A stretch of DNA of 7,255 nucleotides from an uncultured candidate division Zixibacteria bacterium (GTDB taxonomy: Bacteria; Zixibacteria; MSB-5A5; GN15; FEB-12), in the NCBI GenBank assembly GCA_913009765.1, contig CAJVYT010000216.1, positions 1 to 7,255 of the forward strand. Direction: 5' to 3'. The notes under the pieces were generated by a model that had not been told where the DNA came from, did not search any database, and saw only the letters and a program-made list of their open reading frames with translations. This document shows positions 1-6,264 of the stretch, piece by piece. The translations under genes were made by a program, and so were the position numbers. Positions within the stretch are counted from its first letter, which is position 1, and each line of letters begins with the position of its first letter.

Positions 1-70
1 TTTTTTTTTTTTAATGATACGGCGACCACCGAGATCTACACTCTTTCCCTACACGACGCTCTTCCGATCT
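1..70 (-). other. Illumina adapter read-through (artefact)
   Basis: Bases 13-70 match the whole 58-nt TruSeq universal/P5 adapter (begins AATGATACGG, ends CTTCCGATCT), and bases 1-12 are all T. Read on the minus strand, insert is followed by the reverse-complement adapter and then poly-A, the usual pattern when a short insert is sequenced through its adapter. The adapter is in frame with the ATPase and adds 19 false residues, including the familiar [10 protein letters not shown] string, before a TAA made from adapter and poly-T. The segment should be trimmed and is not part of the organism. Confidence 0.99.
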
Positions 71-1498
71 TAATCCCGCAGATGTAAGAATATTGATTGA
101 TTTATCAAGCAGTACATCTATTGCGCCTTTTGTAAAAGAGACATACCCCCCTGCAGACAAGTCCTCCGGAGCTCCTGATATCAAAGGGGAGTCGGCAGGC
201 ATCCTGTGGAAGGTAGTCATGCACTTTCGCTCTGAGTCAAAGGGCAGCTCAGCCACCCTCGGGAATAACTGTTCAAGGCTATTCTTGTCAAAACCATGCT
301 TCCTTGCTATGGAATAGAGGGCCGCCTCTGTCGGGTCTCCGATGATATTACCGTTAACACCGCTCCTGGCGTCATTGCTTAATGCCAGGGCTGTCATTAA
401 ACGGTGAAGGGGTGATCCGGTAACGAGTTGATCAGCATCGGTCTTCAGGTCTGAACCGCGAATCAGCCCTCCGTTAACATAAAGCTCCTCCACGGTCATC
501 CTGTTGAGCGTCAGGGTTCCGGTCTTGTCAGAGCAGATATAGGTCACGGAACCGAGGGTCTCCACGGCCGGAAGCTTTCTTATCAGGGCATTCTGTTTGA
601 CCATCTTTTTTGCACCAATGGCAAGGGAGATGGTTACCACAGCAGGGAGGGCCTCCGGGATTGCAGCAACTGCAAGGGAGATGGCAGTGAGCAGCATCAG
701 CATCACGGGCTCACCCCTGAGGAGACCAACGACGAAGACCACGGCACATATTGCAAGGACGGCAATGGCAAGCTTTCTGCCGAACTTTGCAAGCCTCTTC
801 TGAAGTGGCGTCTTTACTGCTTCTTCATCCTGAAGCATTGTGGCAATCCTGCCAAGCTCCGTATTCATTCCGGTTGCCGTAACGATACCAAGACCGCGGC
901 CGTAGGTAATAATAGTGCCCTTGTAAACCATGTTCTTCCTGTCCCCAATGGACAGGCTCTCGTCATGCAGGGCCGTTACCACCTTTTCAACAGGCACGGA
1001 CTCTCCTGTAAGCGCCGCTTCTTCAACCTTCAGCTGTGCTACCTCCATAAGGCGCATATCCGCCGGCACTATCTTCCCGGCCTCAAGGATTACAATATCA
1101 CCGGGGACAAGTTCTGATGCAGGGATATCAACGGGTTGCCCGTCCCTCACAACAGTTGCTGCCAGGGCTGCCATTTTCTTCAAAGCCTCCATGGCCTTCT
1201 CTGCCCTGTACTCCTGAACAAACCCTATAACAGCATTAATAACAACGATCAAGACAATTACAAGGGTATCCGTAACCTCACCGATAATCCCCGAGATAAC
1301 GGCAGCAGCAATAAGGACAAGGATCATGAAGTCCTTGAACTGATCAAGGAACATTTCAAACGGTGTTTTTTTCTTCTTCTCAACAAGCTCGTTCGGCCCA
1401 TATTCACTGAGGCGCTTACGTGCTTCTTCATTTGAGAGACCCTGCGGTGATGTCTTCAGTGCCTCAACAACTTTTTCTGTTTCCATCTGCCAGTGCAT
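71..1498 (-). CDS. P-type cation ATPase (Ca2+/Mn2+ type), N-terminal half
   Basis: This is an ATP-driven inner-membrane cation pump of the P2A (SERCA/PMR1-like) type; 476 genuine codons remain of a family length near 900. Counting from the chosen ATG, I see a cation-ATPase N-terminal domain (about 5-50), TM1 and TM2 (about 56-97), the actuator TGES loop (164-167), TM3 (242-260), and TM4 with PEALP (291-295), whose Glu corresponds to a Ca2+ ligand in SERCA. The phosphorylation motif DKTGTLT follows with Asp at 334, then GDPTE (387-391), FDSERK (about 420) and KGA (447) of the nucleotide-binding domain. The hinge and TM5-TM10 are missing because the contig ends. The start at 1498 is chosen because AAAGGAG lies 5 nt upstream; the ATG at 1519 would put that ribosome site inside the gene. 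A yybP-ykoY riboswitch in the leader suggests Mn2+ export, although Ca2+ transport cannot be excluded from sequence. Confidence 0.95.
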
Positions 1499-1503
1499 AA
1501 AAA

Positions 1504-1510
1504 CTCCTTT
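1504..1510 (-). promoter_or_regulatory. Shine-Dalgarno site of the P-type ATPase
   Basis: AAAGGAG reads on the minus strand 5 nt before the ATG at 1498. It decides the start, because the in-frame ATG at 1519 lies upstream of it and has no comparable site. A 6-bp inverted repeat (CACAGG/CCTGTG, 1517-1538) lies just upstream and could form a small hairpin next to the site, with unknown effect. Confidence 0.8.
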
Positions 1511-1564
1511 CGTTATCACAGGTCTTTCAAGCCCTGTGTCAATTCAATTTTAATCTTTATGAAC

Positions 1565-1617
1565 AAAAATAAAAAAGACCCTTGCCACAATAAAAAAACT
1601 TATCATGACAAAGGTCT
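1565..1617 (-). terminator. Intrinsic terminator of the riboswitch expression platform
   Basis: On the minus strand, 1617-1600 pairs with 1593-1576 over 18 consecutive base pairs (some G-U), around a 6-nt loop (GTTTTT). The stem is followed by TTTTTATTTTTG. It lies between the aptamer and the ATPase start. Its left arm contains the 3' strand of aptamer stem P1 (1614-1608), so the two structures cannot form together, as expected of a regulated rather than constitutive terminator. Confidence 0.9.
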
Positions 1618-1705
1618 CGCTTGTTAGAATTACCTAACCAGCAGCGCCGGTCTGCCTGAGACAGACGTATTGACGACAGCCACTGATAAAGCTACTCCCC
1701 TTTGT
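1608..1705 (-). ncRNA. yybP-ykoY manganese riboswitch aptamer
   Basis: The minus-strand RNA carries the conserved blocks of the yybP-ykoY family in order: ACAAAGGGGAGTAGC at the 5' end, GTCGTCAATACG, the CCGGCGCTGCTGG segment, and GCGAGACCTTTGT at the 3' end. ACAAAGG (1705-1699) pairs with CCTTTGT (1614-1608) to close P1. Members of this family bind Mn2+ and control manganese efflux genes, including P-type ATPases such as Lactococcus yoaB. The P-type ATPase downstream fits. An 8-bp hairpin (1724-1743) lies in the leader just 5' of the aptamer. No alignment to the family model was run; the call rests on the motifs and their order. Confidence 0.93.
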
Positions 1706-1723
1706 AAACGGGTTGGCTTAAGA

Positions 1724-1743
1724 CACCAATCTCCGGATTGGTG
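1724..1743 (-). repeat. Inverted repeat/hairpin at the 5' end of the leader RNA
   Basis: CACCAATC and GATTGGTG form a perfect 8-bp stem around a 4-nt loop (CGGA in the minus-strand RNA). It would fall roughly 10-30 nt after the predicted transcription start and before the aptamer. No U-tract follows directly on either strand, so it is not a good terminator. It may stabilise the 5' end of the transcript; that is inference. Confidence 0.55.
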
Positions 1744-1759
1744 ATTTCCCTGTTTTTTA

Positions 1760-1789
1760 ACAATAGTGTATAAAGCGGGCGTATGTCAA
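1760..1789 (-). promoter_or_regulatory. Sigma-70-type promoter of the riboswitch-ATPase transcript
   Basis: On the minus strand a perfect -35 hexamer TTGACA (1789-1784) is followed after 18 nt by TATTGT (1765-1760), a 4/6 match to the -10 consensus. Predicted transcription begins near 1753, about 50 nt upstream of the aptamer and 255 nt before the ATG. The -35 box overlaps the last in-frame stop of the transposase remnant next door, so the promoter sits at the edge of mobile-element debris. Confidence 0.65.
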
Positions 1790-2013
1790 GCCCTCGTACT
1801 TGAAAAAGGAACGTCTTCCTTTGTACTTACCGTTTTCGCTCTCGCAGGGCTTTGTTCGTGGTCTTTGCTCTCCCATAGCCTCCCTGTTCCTTTGTATCTT
1901 CCGTGCATCATCCCGGAAAGCGATACGTCTTCGAGAGGTTTTGTCAGCTGGTGAACATGATTGCTCATTAAGCAATACGCAAGAATGGAGGAATTGACGT
2001 GTGGAGTCCGGAA
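1786..2013 (-). pseudogene. IS200-like/RAYT (Y1, HUH) transposase remnant
   Basis: Reading from 2013, the frame gives LAYCLMSNHVHQL, which closely matches the HUH signature of REP-associated/IS200-like transposases (typically AYCLMPNHVHLL). It is followed at family spacing by LSGMM and then GTGRLWESK, resembling the usual GTLWEGR-K-S segment. The N-terminal strand is absent (an in-frame TAA lies at 2014-2016). After the LWE motif the sequence loses resemblance, and the catalytic tyrosine region cannot be found. It cannot be an active enzyme. The family call rests on the HVH block and the GRLWE block; no search was run. Confidence 0.75.
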
Positions 2014-2178
2014 TTAACACGTTATACGTTGCTCATCATTGAATAGATTCTATAAAGCAGACGTGTGTCTTTCATCATGATGCTGCAAACATAAAAAACA
2101 GTCCTGCATTTCTCACCCTCTGGAGTATATTGAGGATTGGATGCTTTTAGTCACGATTCAAGGGCAGACCATAGAGGT
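2014..2178. other. Non-coding junction between the two transposase remnants
   Basis: This stretch separates the 3' end of the truncated IS1380 transposase from the 5' end of the RAYT remnant. I find no credible reading frame, RNA or terminator. It probably holds decayed element ends, but I could not identify terminal repeats. Confidence 0.4.
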
Positions 2179-2250
2179 TTATTTTTTCCCCGCCCGGGTT
2201 ACTATATACAATACCTCTTTGGTGTTGGCTAACGAAACAATCAAGGGCGC

Positions 2251-2274
2251 ATATCCCCATATCCCCATATCCCC
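2251..2274. repeat. Three tandem copies of an 8-bp unit (ATATCCCC)
   Basis: Copies lie at 2251-2258, 2259-2266 and 2267-2274, all identical. They fall inside the IS1380 transposase remnant, where the family reading YKGIWGYAPLIV needs only two copies. The third shifts the frame by 8 nt, as expected from replication slippage. Confidence 0.95.
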
Positions 2275-2391
2275 TTGTACGATATGTCCATTCCCTTCTT
2301 GCACTCCCCCAGCGTCCCGGCTATCGTCCCATCTATATCTATCAGCCCCTCCTCCAGTCTCCCCTTCCCTCCTTCTGCCCATACTCGCTGC

Positions 2392-2401
2392 CGCGTCGCG
2401 T
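2392..2401. repeat. Tandem 5-bp duplication (CGCGT x2)
   Basis: Two identical adjacent units (ACGCG twice on the coding minus strand) sit where the transposase frame changes from ESINRTR to QRVWAEG. Removing one unit joins the frames exactly, so the duplication is the probable frameshift lesion. Confidence 0.85.
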
Positions 2402-2868
2402 CCTGTTTATACTCTCCATCAGTATTGCTATATCTTCCCTGTCAAATCGACGTGTGAAATCTCCGGATGTCGTCGGATCAGGTATGCGCTGCGCTCCCAA
2501 TGCATTCAGAAACACTTCGTCTTTCCGTCTCAACTCTATATCCTCCAGACGTATCCCCCCAGCCAATATGTTATAGGCTATGTTCAATACATGATCCGAT
2601 TCATGATAGGGTATATGTAGCTTTAATAATTTTAGATTTGCGTTGATCTCTTTCTCTAATCCTATCCTTTTTACCATCTGGTGAATCACTCCTATCCCTC
2701 CACAACTGATTGCCTGTACCTTCTCGCTCATCTCGTAATGTATGTTGCTGCCCTTCATTATCGGCTCCGCCTGATCCTTCCACTGCCTTTTCCCCAATCG
2801 TCCCTCTATTCGCCGTTTACTTTTCCTCATCTTTTTGCTATACTTTCTCTTAGATATTTTGCTCACTT

Positions 2869-2938
2869 GAAATGCCCCTTTCTTTGGTTATTGTGTTTCC
2901 CACGCTTCTTATTTTAACCAATAGATTCGGGGCATTTC
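2869..2938 (-). repeat. IS-end hairpin overlapping the transposase ribosome site
   Basis: GAAATGCCCC and GGGGCATTTC form a 10-bp stem (2929-2938 with 2869-2878); an inner 7-bp pair (2884-2890 with 2915-2921) extends it. On the minus-strand RNA the inner arm carries the GGGG that acts as the Shine-Dalgarno of the transposase GTG at 2866. A transcript entering from outside would fold this hairpin and hide the ribosome site, a protective arrangement known from IS10 and IS50. For this element that role is inference. Confidence 0.65.
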
Positions 2939-2963
2939 TACCTCTTTATGCTTGCTTCTTGTT

Positions 2964-3176
2964 TTATCGCGCTTGTTTAAGGTCTAGAATACTTCCACCT
3001 TTAGAATACTTCTCAAGATAATAGTATACGATATCCCTACTTTTTGAATTTTTCACGTCTGGATCAAGATAGTTCCACTTGCCACTCGAAAACTCATAAT
3101 TCCATACTGCCTTCCTTATCTTGCTACTACCAAATCTCTTTAATATTGCAAATATGACGTGAGTGAAATAATTCAT
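2964..3176 (-). pseudogene. SAM-dependent methyltransferase, N-terminal stub cut by the IS
   Basis: Sixty-six codons from the ATG at 3176 read as the start of a class I methyltransferase of the sort found in polysaccharide clusters: a short hydrophobic lead, AVWNYEFSSGKWNYLD, a helix ending YYLEKYSKG, and GGSILDL, the first strand of the Rossmann fold. The next residues should be the SAM-binding G-C-G-x-G loop, but at 2978 the frame passes into unrelated sequence (KQAR, then TAA), so the catalytic domain is lost. The break coincides with the start of IS-derived sequence. GGGGA lies 11 nt before the ATG, rather far, and the ATG overlaps the TGA of a doubtful upstream frame. Orientation and type fit with it once being part of the polysaccharide operon. 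Confidence 0.75.
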
Positions 3177-3609
3177 TGTGCCATACATCCCCATATACAC
3201 ATATTATTGTTCAATAGAAAAATCCGTTCAATCTGCGGATAAATCCTGTTCAGTTGTCTCCGACAAGGATCAGTTAAAAGTAGCATAGCTCCATTAATTT
3301 GTCCATTATATTCCCCAAAGATAAGAAACAGAAGAAAAATATTTTCAGTTTTTAAAATCGAGAGTAATCTTGAGGCTGAAAAGAATTCAGTAGTATAGTT
3401 ATTCAACTTCATTTCTAACGTTCCTCATATTCATTTCTCTATTTCTTGAAATGTATTTTTTACTTGACAGGGGAGTATAGGATGTCCCTCAGGTTCTGCT
3501 ATCTGGCAATTTCCTAATGTATTTTCGGAAGTATAAACGTCTTACATAGGCTCCGATGTGCCGAGGACAAAATGGTGTAACTTTTAGTAGAAATTTATTT
3601 TATCCTTAA
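3177..3609. other. AT-rich gap in the polysaccharide locus, no convincing gene
   Basis: One open frame on the minus strand (3412-3173, 79 codons) has an AGG-type site about 10 nt before its ATG and ends ATGA into the methyltransferase stub. Its product is low-complexity, matches no family I recognise, and overlaps a segment (about 3215-3255) resembling common intergenic ATCCGCAGATT-type repeats. I therefore do not call it a gene. A weak promoter-like pair (TTGAAC, 17 nt, AATAAT) lies near 3235-3205 upstream of the stub, but the base composition makes such matches cheap. No terminator is visible after the glycosyltransferase stop at 3610. Confidence 0.45.
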
Positions 3610-4785
3610 TCATGCCTTTACTCCTTGTATCAAAACTTTATCATATATTTCCTCAAGTCTCTGGACTTGCACTTCAACATCGTAATTCTTCTCAATATGC
3701 TTTCTCCCTTTATCTAACATAATATTCCACTCCTTTGTGTTTTCTATTAACCATTTCAATTTATTCACCAATTCATCAATATCTCTTTCAGCGACAAGCC
3801 AATCTTCAACGCCATATTGCACCACTTCGGGTATATCACAATGCGTAGTGCTTATCACGGGCATTCCGGTTGCCATCATTTCAATCAATGAAACAGGCGC
3901 ACCGCCTTCGGTGTCGCCATCAGCGGCAGTAACGCTGGGTGAGATGAAGATATGATTTTTATACGCTTCTTCAAATAAAACGGGATGGGGTTGATAGCCC
4001 AGTAGTTTTGTTTTTGCTCTAAGGCCGCTCTCTTCGAGAATACTTAGTATTCTTTGTTTCTCATTTTGACAGCGTGGCTCTGGTGTTGCGTCGCCTATAA
4101 TGGTAATTTCAAGCGGTACAATATGCTGTAATTTAGCCAATGCTTCTAAGGCATAAGGGATACCTTTTTTTTCCCGAAAAGAAGCTGCCACCAGCACACG
4201 CAGCGGCTCACCAACCTGCCAATGACGAGGACAATAGGCAATTTTATCGACTTCAATGCCCAAATGCTGCAACTTTATCTTTTCCTTGGGACAACCCATG
4301 GCAATGAGCTGCTTAATCATATGCGGACCTTCACACAAAAACTGATCTGCCGATTTAAACAGAAAGTGATAACGTCGGAGCCATTTAGGATATTGCTTTG
4401 GCACCATGTTAACATCCAATCCATAAAAAGTTACAATGTGCTTTGTTTTGGTAAATTGAAGAAAAAGCGCATTAAACCATGCAACGGTGCCAAAATGCGA
4501 ATGAACGATATCCGGCTTAATTTTATGAACCATCTGATATGCCCAAAAGATTCTTGATAATGCCTTGGTACCCTTAATTCCCGATGCGCCAAAACGTGCG
4601 ATTAATGAGGATTGAGGCAGAAGATGAATATTAGGCACTTCAAATTGATCAAGATGTTTGGTCTGTTCACAAACAATATGCGTGTCAATATCATCTGGCA
4701 GGTATTTTACCTGATTATACATCCAGGTTTGCGTTTGCGGTAGCCACACAGGAGAGCTGTGAATAACTTTTATTTTTTCACTCAT
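3610..4785 (-). CDS. Glycosyltransferase family 4 (GT-B, WcaL-like)
   Basis: This 391-residue protein has the two-Rossmann GT-B layout of family-4 retaining glycosyltransferases, cytoplasmic or membrane-associated, which add a sugar to a lipid-linked glycan. The N-terminal acceptor half includes PDIVHSHFGT (91-100) and TFYGLDVN (119-126). The donor half starts near 197 with VLVAASFREKKGI, followed by LLGYQ (261-265) and SVTAADGDTEGGAP (284-297). The Glu pair of the donor site is E293 and E302, eight residues apart where many relatives have seven, because of the GGAP form of the loop. It then reads MMATGMPVISTTHCDIPE. Length is normal for the family. The ATG overlaps the flippase stop by 4 nt (ATGA), so translation is probably coupled. 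Donor sugar and linkage cannot be read from sequence; the resemblance to colanic-acid WcaL is at family level. Confidence 0.9.
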   Translation of the reverse strand: MSEKIKVIHSSPVWLPQTQTWMYNQVKYLPDDIDTHIVCEQTKHLDQFEVPNIHLLPQSSLIARFGASGIKGTKALSRIFWAYQMVHKIKPDIVHSHFGTVAWFNALFLQFTKTKHIVTFYGLDVNMVPKQYPKWLRRYHFLFKSADQFLCEGPHMIKQLIAMGCPKEKIKLQHLGIEVDKIAYCPRHWQVGEPLRVLVAASFREKKGIPYALEALAKLQHIVPLEITIIGDATPEPRCQNEKQRILSILEESGLRAKTKLLGYQPHPVLFEEAYKNHIFISPSVTAADGDTEGGAPVSLIEMMATGMPVISTTHCDIPEVVQYGVEDWLVAERDIDELVNKLKWLIENTKEWNIMLDKGRKHIEKNYDVEVQVQRLEEIYDKVLIQGVKA

Positions 4786-6233
4786 TTAGCACTTCCTTTA
4801 AATCCCGATAGTCCCCATAGTTCTCTTAACTGTTCCTTGCTATTTACCCAGCTTGCAGCAGCATAAACAATAATTCCAAGCGCAATAGACAGTATCAACA
4901 CCACAGCACTTGAAAAATTCATTGGTAAGACATTTCTAAAAGTTAATATTGCAATAAACATAATAAGGCTATTAATAAATGGCTTCCATAGTACTTTGAG
5001 CAAACGCGAAAATTTTAAATTTATCAAACGGAATGGAATAGCAAAACTGGGGTACGTCAAGATTACTACAGCGACAGCATAAGCGGATGCAACGCCAACG
5101 ATGCCCCAGTGTAAACCGATGACAAAAGCTATCATCACAAATGTTCCGGCTCCGATACCCCAGCGAAACATCCAATCCGTTCGTCCTTTAGCCTGATAAA
5201 CAGAACCCGTAGTAGTTCCGATTGATTGGAGAAAACCAACCGGTGCTAAAATTATAATCAACAAAATTACCGGCCGCCATTTTGTGCCGAAAACTGTAAT
5301 GATGAATGGATCAGCTAATGCCAATATACCTAACATTAAAGGAAATGAAATTAATGCAATAGTCTTAGCCACTTTCAAATAAGCACTGGCAAAGCGATGG
5401 TTATCTGCTTGAATACTTGAATAGACAGGAAACATCACACGCCCAATCACCGATGAAATATTCTGCAAAGGGAACAGCAAAATACGATAAGCCAATGTGT
5501 AGTATCCTAAATCCTGCGCTCCCAAGTATCTACCTATTAATAAATAATCGGCGTTTCTGGCAAAATAATTAAAAATACTAAATCCGGTTAAATTTAAACT
5601 ATAACTACTTACAACCTTAACTTCGCCCCAATGAAAAATCCACTTCGGCCGCCAGGAGCTAAATAACCAGAGTAAAATGGTAGTAACAGAAACCGTTGTT
5701 AATGATTGAAAAACCAAGCTCCAAACTCCAAACCCGGTAAGCGCCATACCAATACCAACTATGGCATCACAAATGACAGCACTGATTTCAACTTTAGCCA
5801 ATTTATTAAAAGCCAATGACCGCTCTAACAATGCCTGCTGCAAGATGCTGAGACCGGAGATGAAAAAGGTTAGCGAAAGCACCCGCAAGATTGCATCTAC
5901 TCGAGGCTCATTATAGAACAACCCGCCAAGTGGCGCACCAAAAAACAAAACAGTCATCGCCAGGGCGCCAAATACCACATTTACCCAGAAAATACTTGAA
6001 AGCAGTTCTTCAGAATGTTCTTTGCGTTGGATAATAGCAGCAGAAGTACCTAAATCCTTAAAAATACCAATAAACCCAATCACCACCATTGCCATTCCAA
6101 CCAGTCCAAAATCTGAAGGGGACAACAAGCGCGCAAGAATGATAGTCGTTAATAATTGTGTTCCCTGCCGGCTAATTTGAGAAACTGTTGACCATTTAAC
6201 GCCGGAAACGCCCTTTTGTTTTAAGGTGGGCAT
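4782..6233 (-). CDS. Polysaccharide flippase, WzxC-like (MOP superfamily)
   Basis: The 483-residue protein is hydrophobic throughout, with many transmembrane helices, and opens with the typical leader of this family (LKQKGVSGVKW), then ILARLLSPSDFGLVGMA, GTSAAIIQ and the NVVFG region. LIGRYLGAQDLGYYTLAYRI (about 228-247) is another strong family block. Members flip undecaprenyl-linked oligosaccharides from the inner to the outer face of the cytoplasmic membrane. Length fits the family. The ATG at 6233 is preferred because it gives the conserved leader, but the upstream Shine-Dalgarno is weak (GCGGA about 13 nt away, AAAG too close). It follows the TylF-like gene's original stop by 31 nt and overlaps the glycosyltransferase start, consistent with one operon. 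Confidence 0.92.
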   Translation of the reverse strand: MPTLKQKGVSGVKWSTVSQISRQGTQLLTTIILARLLSPSDFGLVGMAMVVIGFIGIFKDLGTSAAIIQRKEHSEELLSSIFWVNVVFGALAMTVLFFGAPLGGLFYNEPRVDAILRVLSLTFFISGLSILQQALLERSLAFNKLAKVEISAVICDAIVGIGMALTGFGVWSLVFQSLTTVSVTTILLWLFSSWRPKWIFHWGEVKVVSSYSLNLTGFSIFNYFARNADYLLIGRYLGAQDLGYYTLAYRILLFPLQNISSVIGRVMFPVYSSIQADNHRFASAYLKVAKTIALISFPLMLGILALADPFIITVFGTKWRPVILLIIILAPVGFLQSIGTTTGSVYQAKGRTDWMFRWGIGAGTFVMIAFVIGLHWGIVGVASAYAVAVVILTYPSFAIPFRLINLKFSRLLKVLWKPFINSLIMFIAILTFRNVLPMNFSSAVVLILSIALGIIVYAAASWVNSKEQLRELWGLSGFKGSAK

Positions 6234-6264
6234 AGCTTTGAAATATCCGCTTCAAATGTAAAGT

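Larger units (their letters stand above)
2179..2866 (-). pseudogene. IS1380-family transposase, frameshifted and truncated
   Basis: The N-terminal part (residues 1-157) contains strong IS1380-family blocks: SNIHYE, CGGIG, PYHESDHVLNIAYN, LEDIELRRKDE and IPDPTTSGDFTRRF. A tandem ACGCG duplication (2392-2401) then shifts the frame. The next frame reads VWAEGG, EEGLIDIDGT (probably the first DDE aspartate) and GMDISYKGIWGY, until an 8-bp unit present three times (2251-2274) shifts the frame again into PLIVSLANTKEVLY. Removing one ACGCG and one 8-bp unit restores one continuous 224-codon frame from the GTG at 2866 to the TAA at 2179-2181. Full proteins of the family are roughly twice as long, so the later catalytic residues are absent. 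AAGGGG lies 8 nt upstream of the GTG. Confidence 0.9.
2179..2978 (-). mobile_element. IS1380-family insertion sequence, 3'-truncated fragment
   Basis: The fragment runs from the point where the methyltransferase loses its reading (about 2978) to the last transposase homology (about 2182). The family call comes from the transposase. The transposase-proximal end carries a 10-bp inverted repeat (2869-2878 and 2929-2938) enclosing a second 7-bp pair. The far end, with the second terminal repeat and the other catalytic residues, is missing, so target-site duplications cannot be checked. The exact outer border is uncertain and lies between 2938 and 2978. Confidence 0.75.

Noticed and set aside
1499..1519. 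Upstream ATG at 1519 as start of the ATPase
   Set aside because: The strong AAAGGAG site (1510-1504) lies between it and the ATG at 1498, so the seven extra residues are almost certainly leader RNA.
11..1519. Apparently complete 502-residue ATPase with its own stop codon
   Set aside because: The last 19 residues and the stop come from sequencing adapter and poly-T; the true gene continues beyond the contig.
1517..1542. Second promoter-like TTGACA (1542-1537) between the terminator and the ATPase start
   Set aside because: No acceptable -10 is present at 16-18 nt, and a start there would fall on the ribosome site. It would also bypass the riboswitch, so I treat it as chance.
1724..1743. Hairpin as a plus-strand terminator
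   Set aside because: The stem is only 8 bp, the first T-run begins about 9 nt after it and is interrupted by CCC, and no plus-strand gene ends nearby.
2020..2045. Integron attC-like site suggested by GTTATAC and AAC motifs
   Set aside because: The inverted arms are short and imperfect, and no paired inner and outer boxes with cassette structure are present.
2141..2620. 159-codon open frame on the plus strand
   Set aside because: It lies antisense to the IS1380 transposase remnant, has no ribosome site or recognisable domain, and is a shadow of the minus-strand coding sequence.
3460..3500. Plus-strand promoter at TTGACA near 3473
   Set aside because: No -10 hexamer lies at usable spacing and no plus-strand gene follows.
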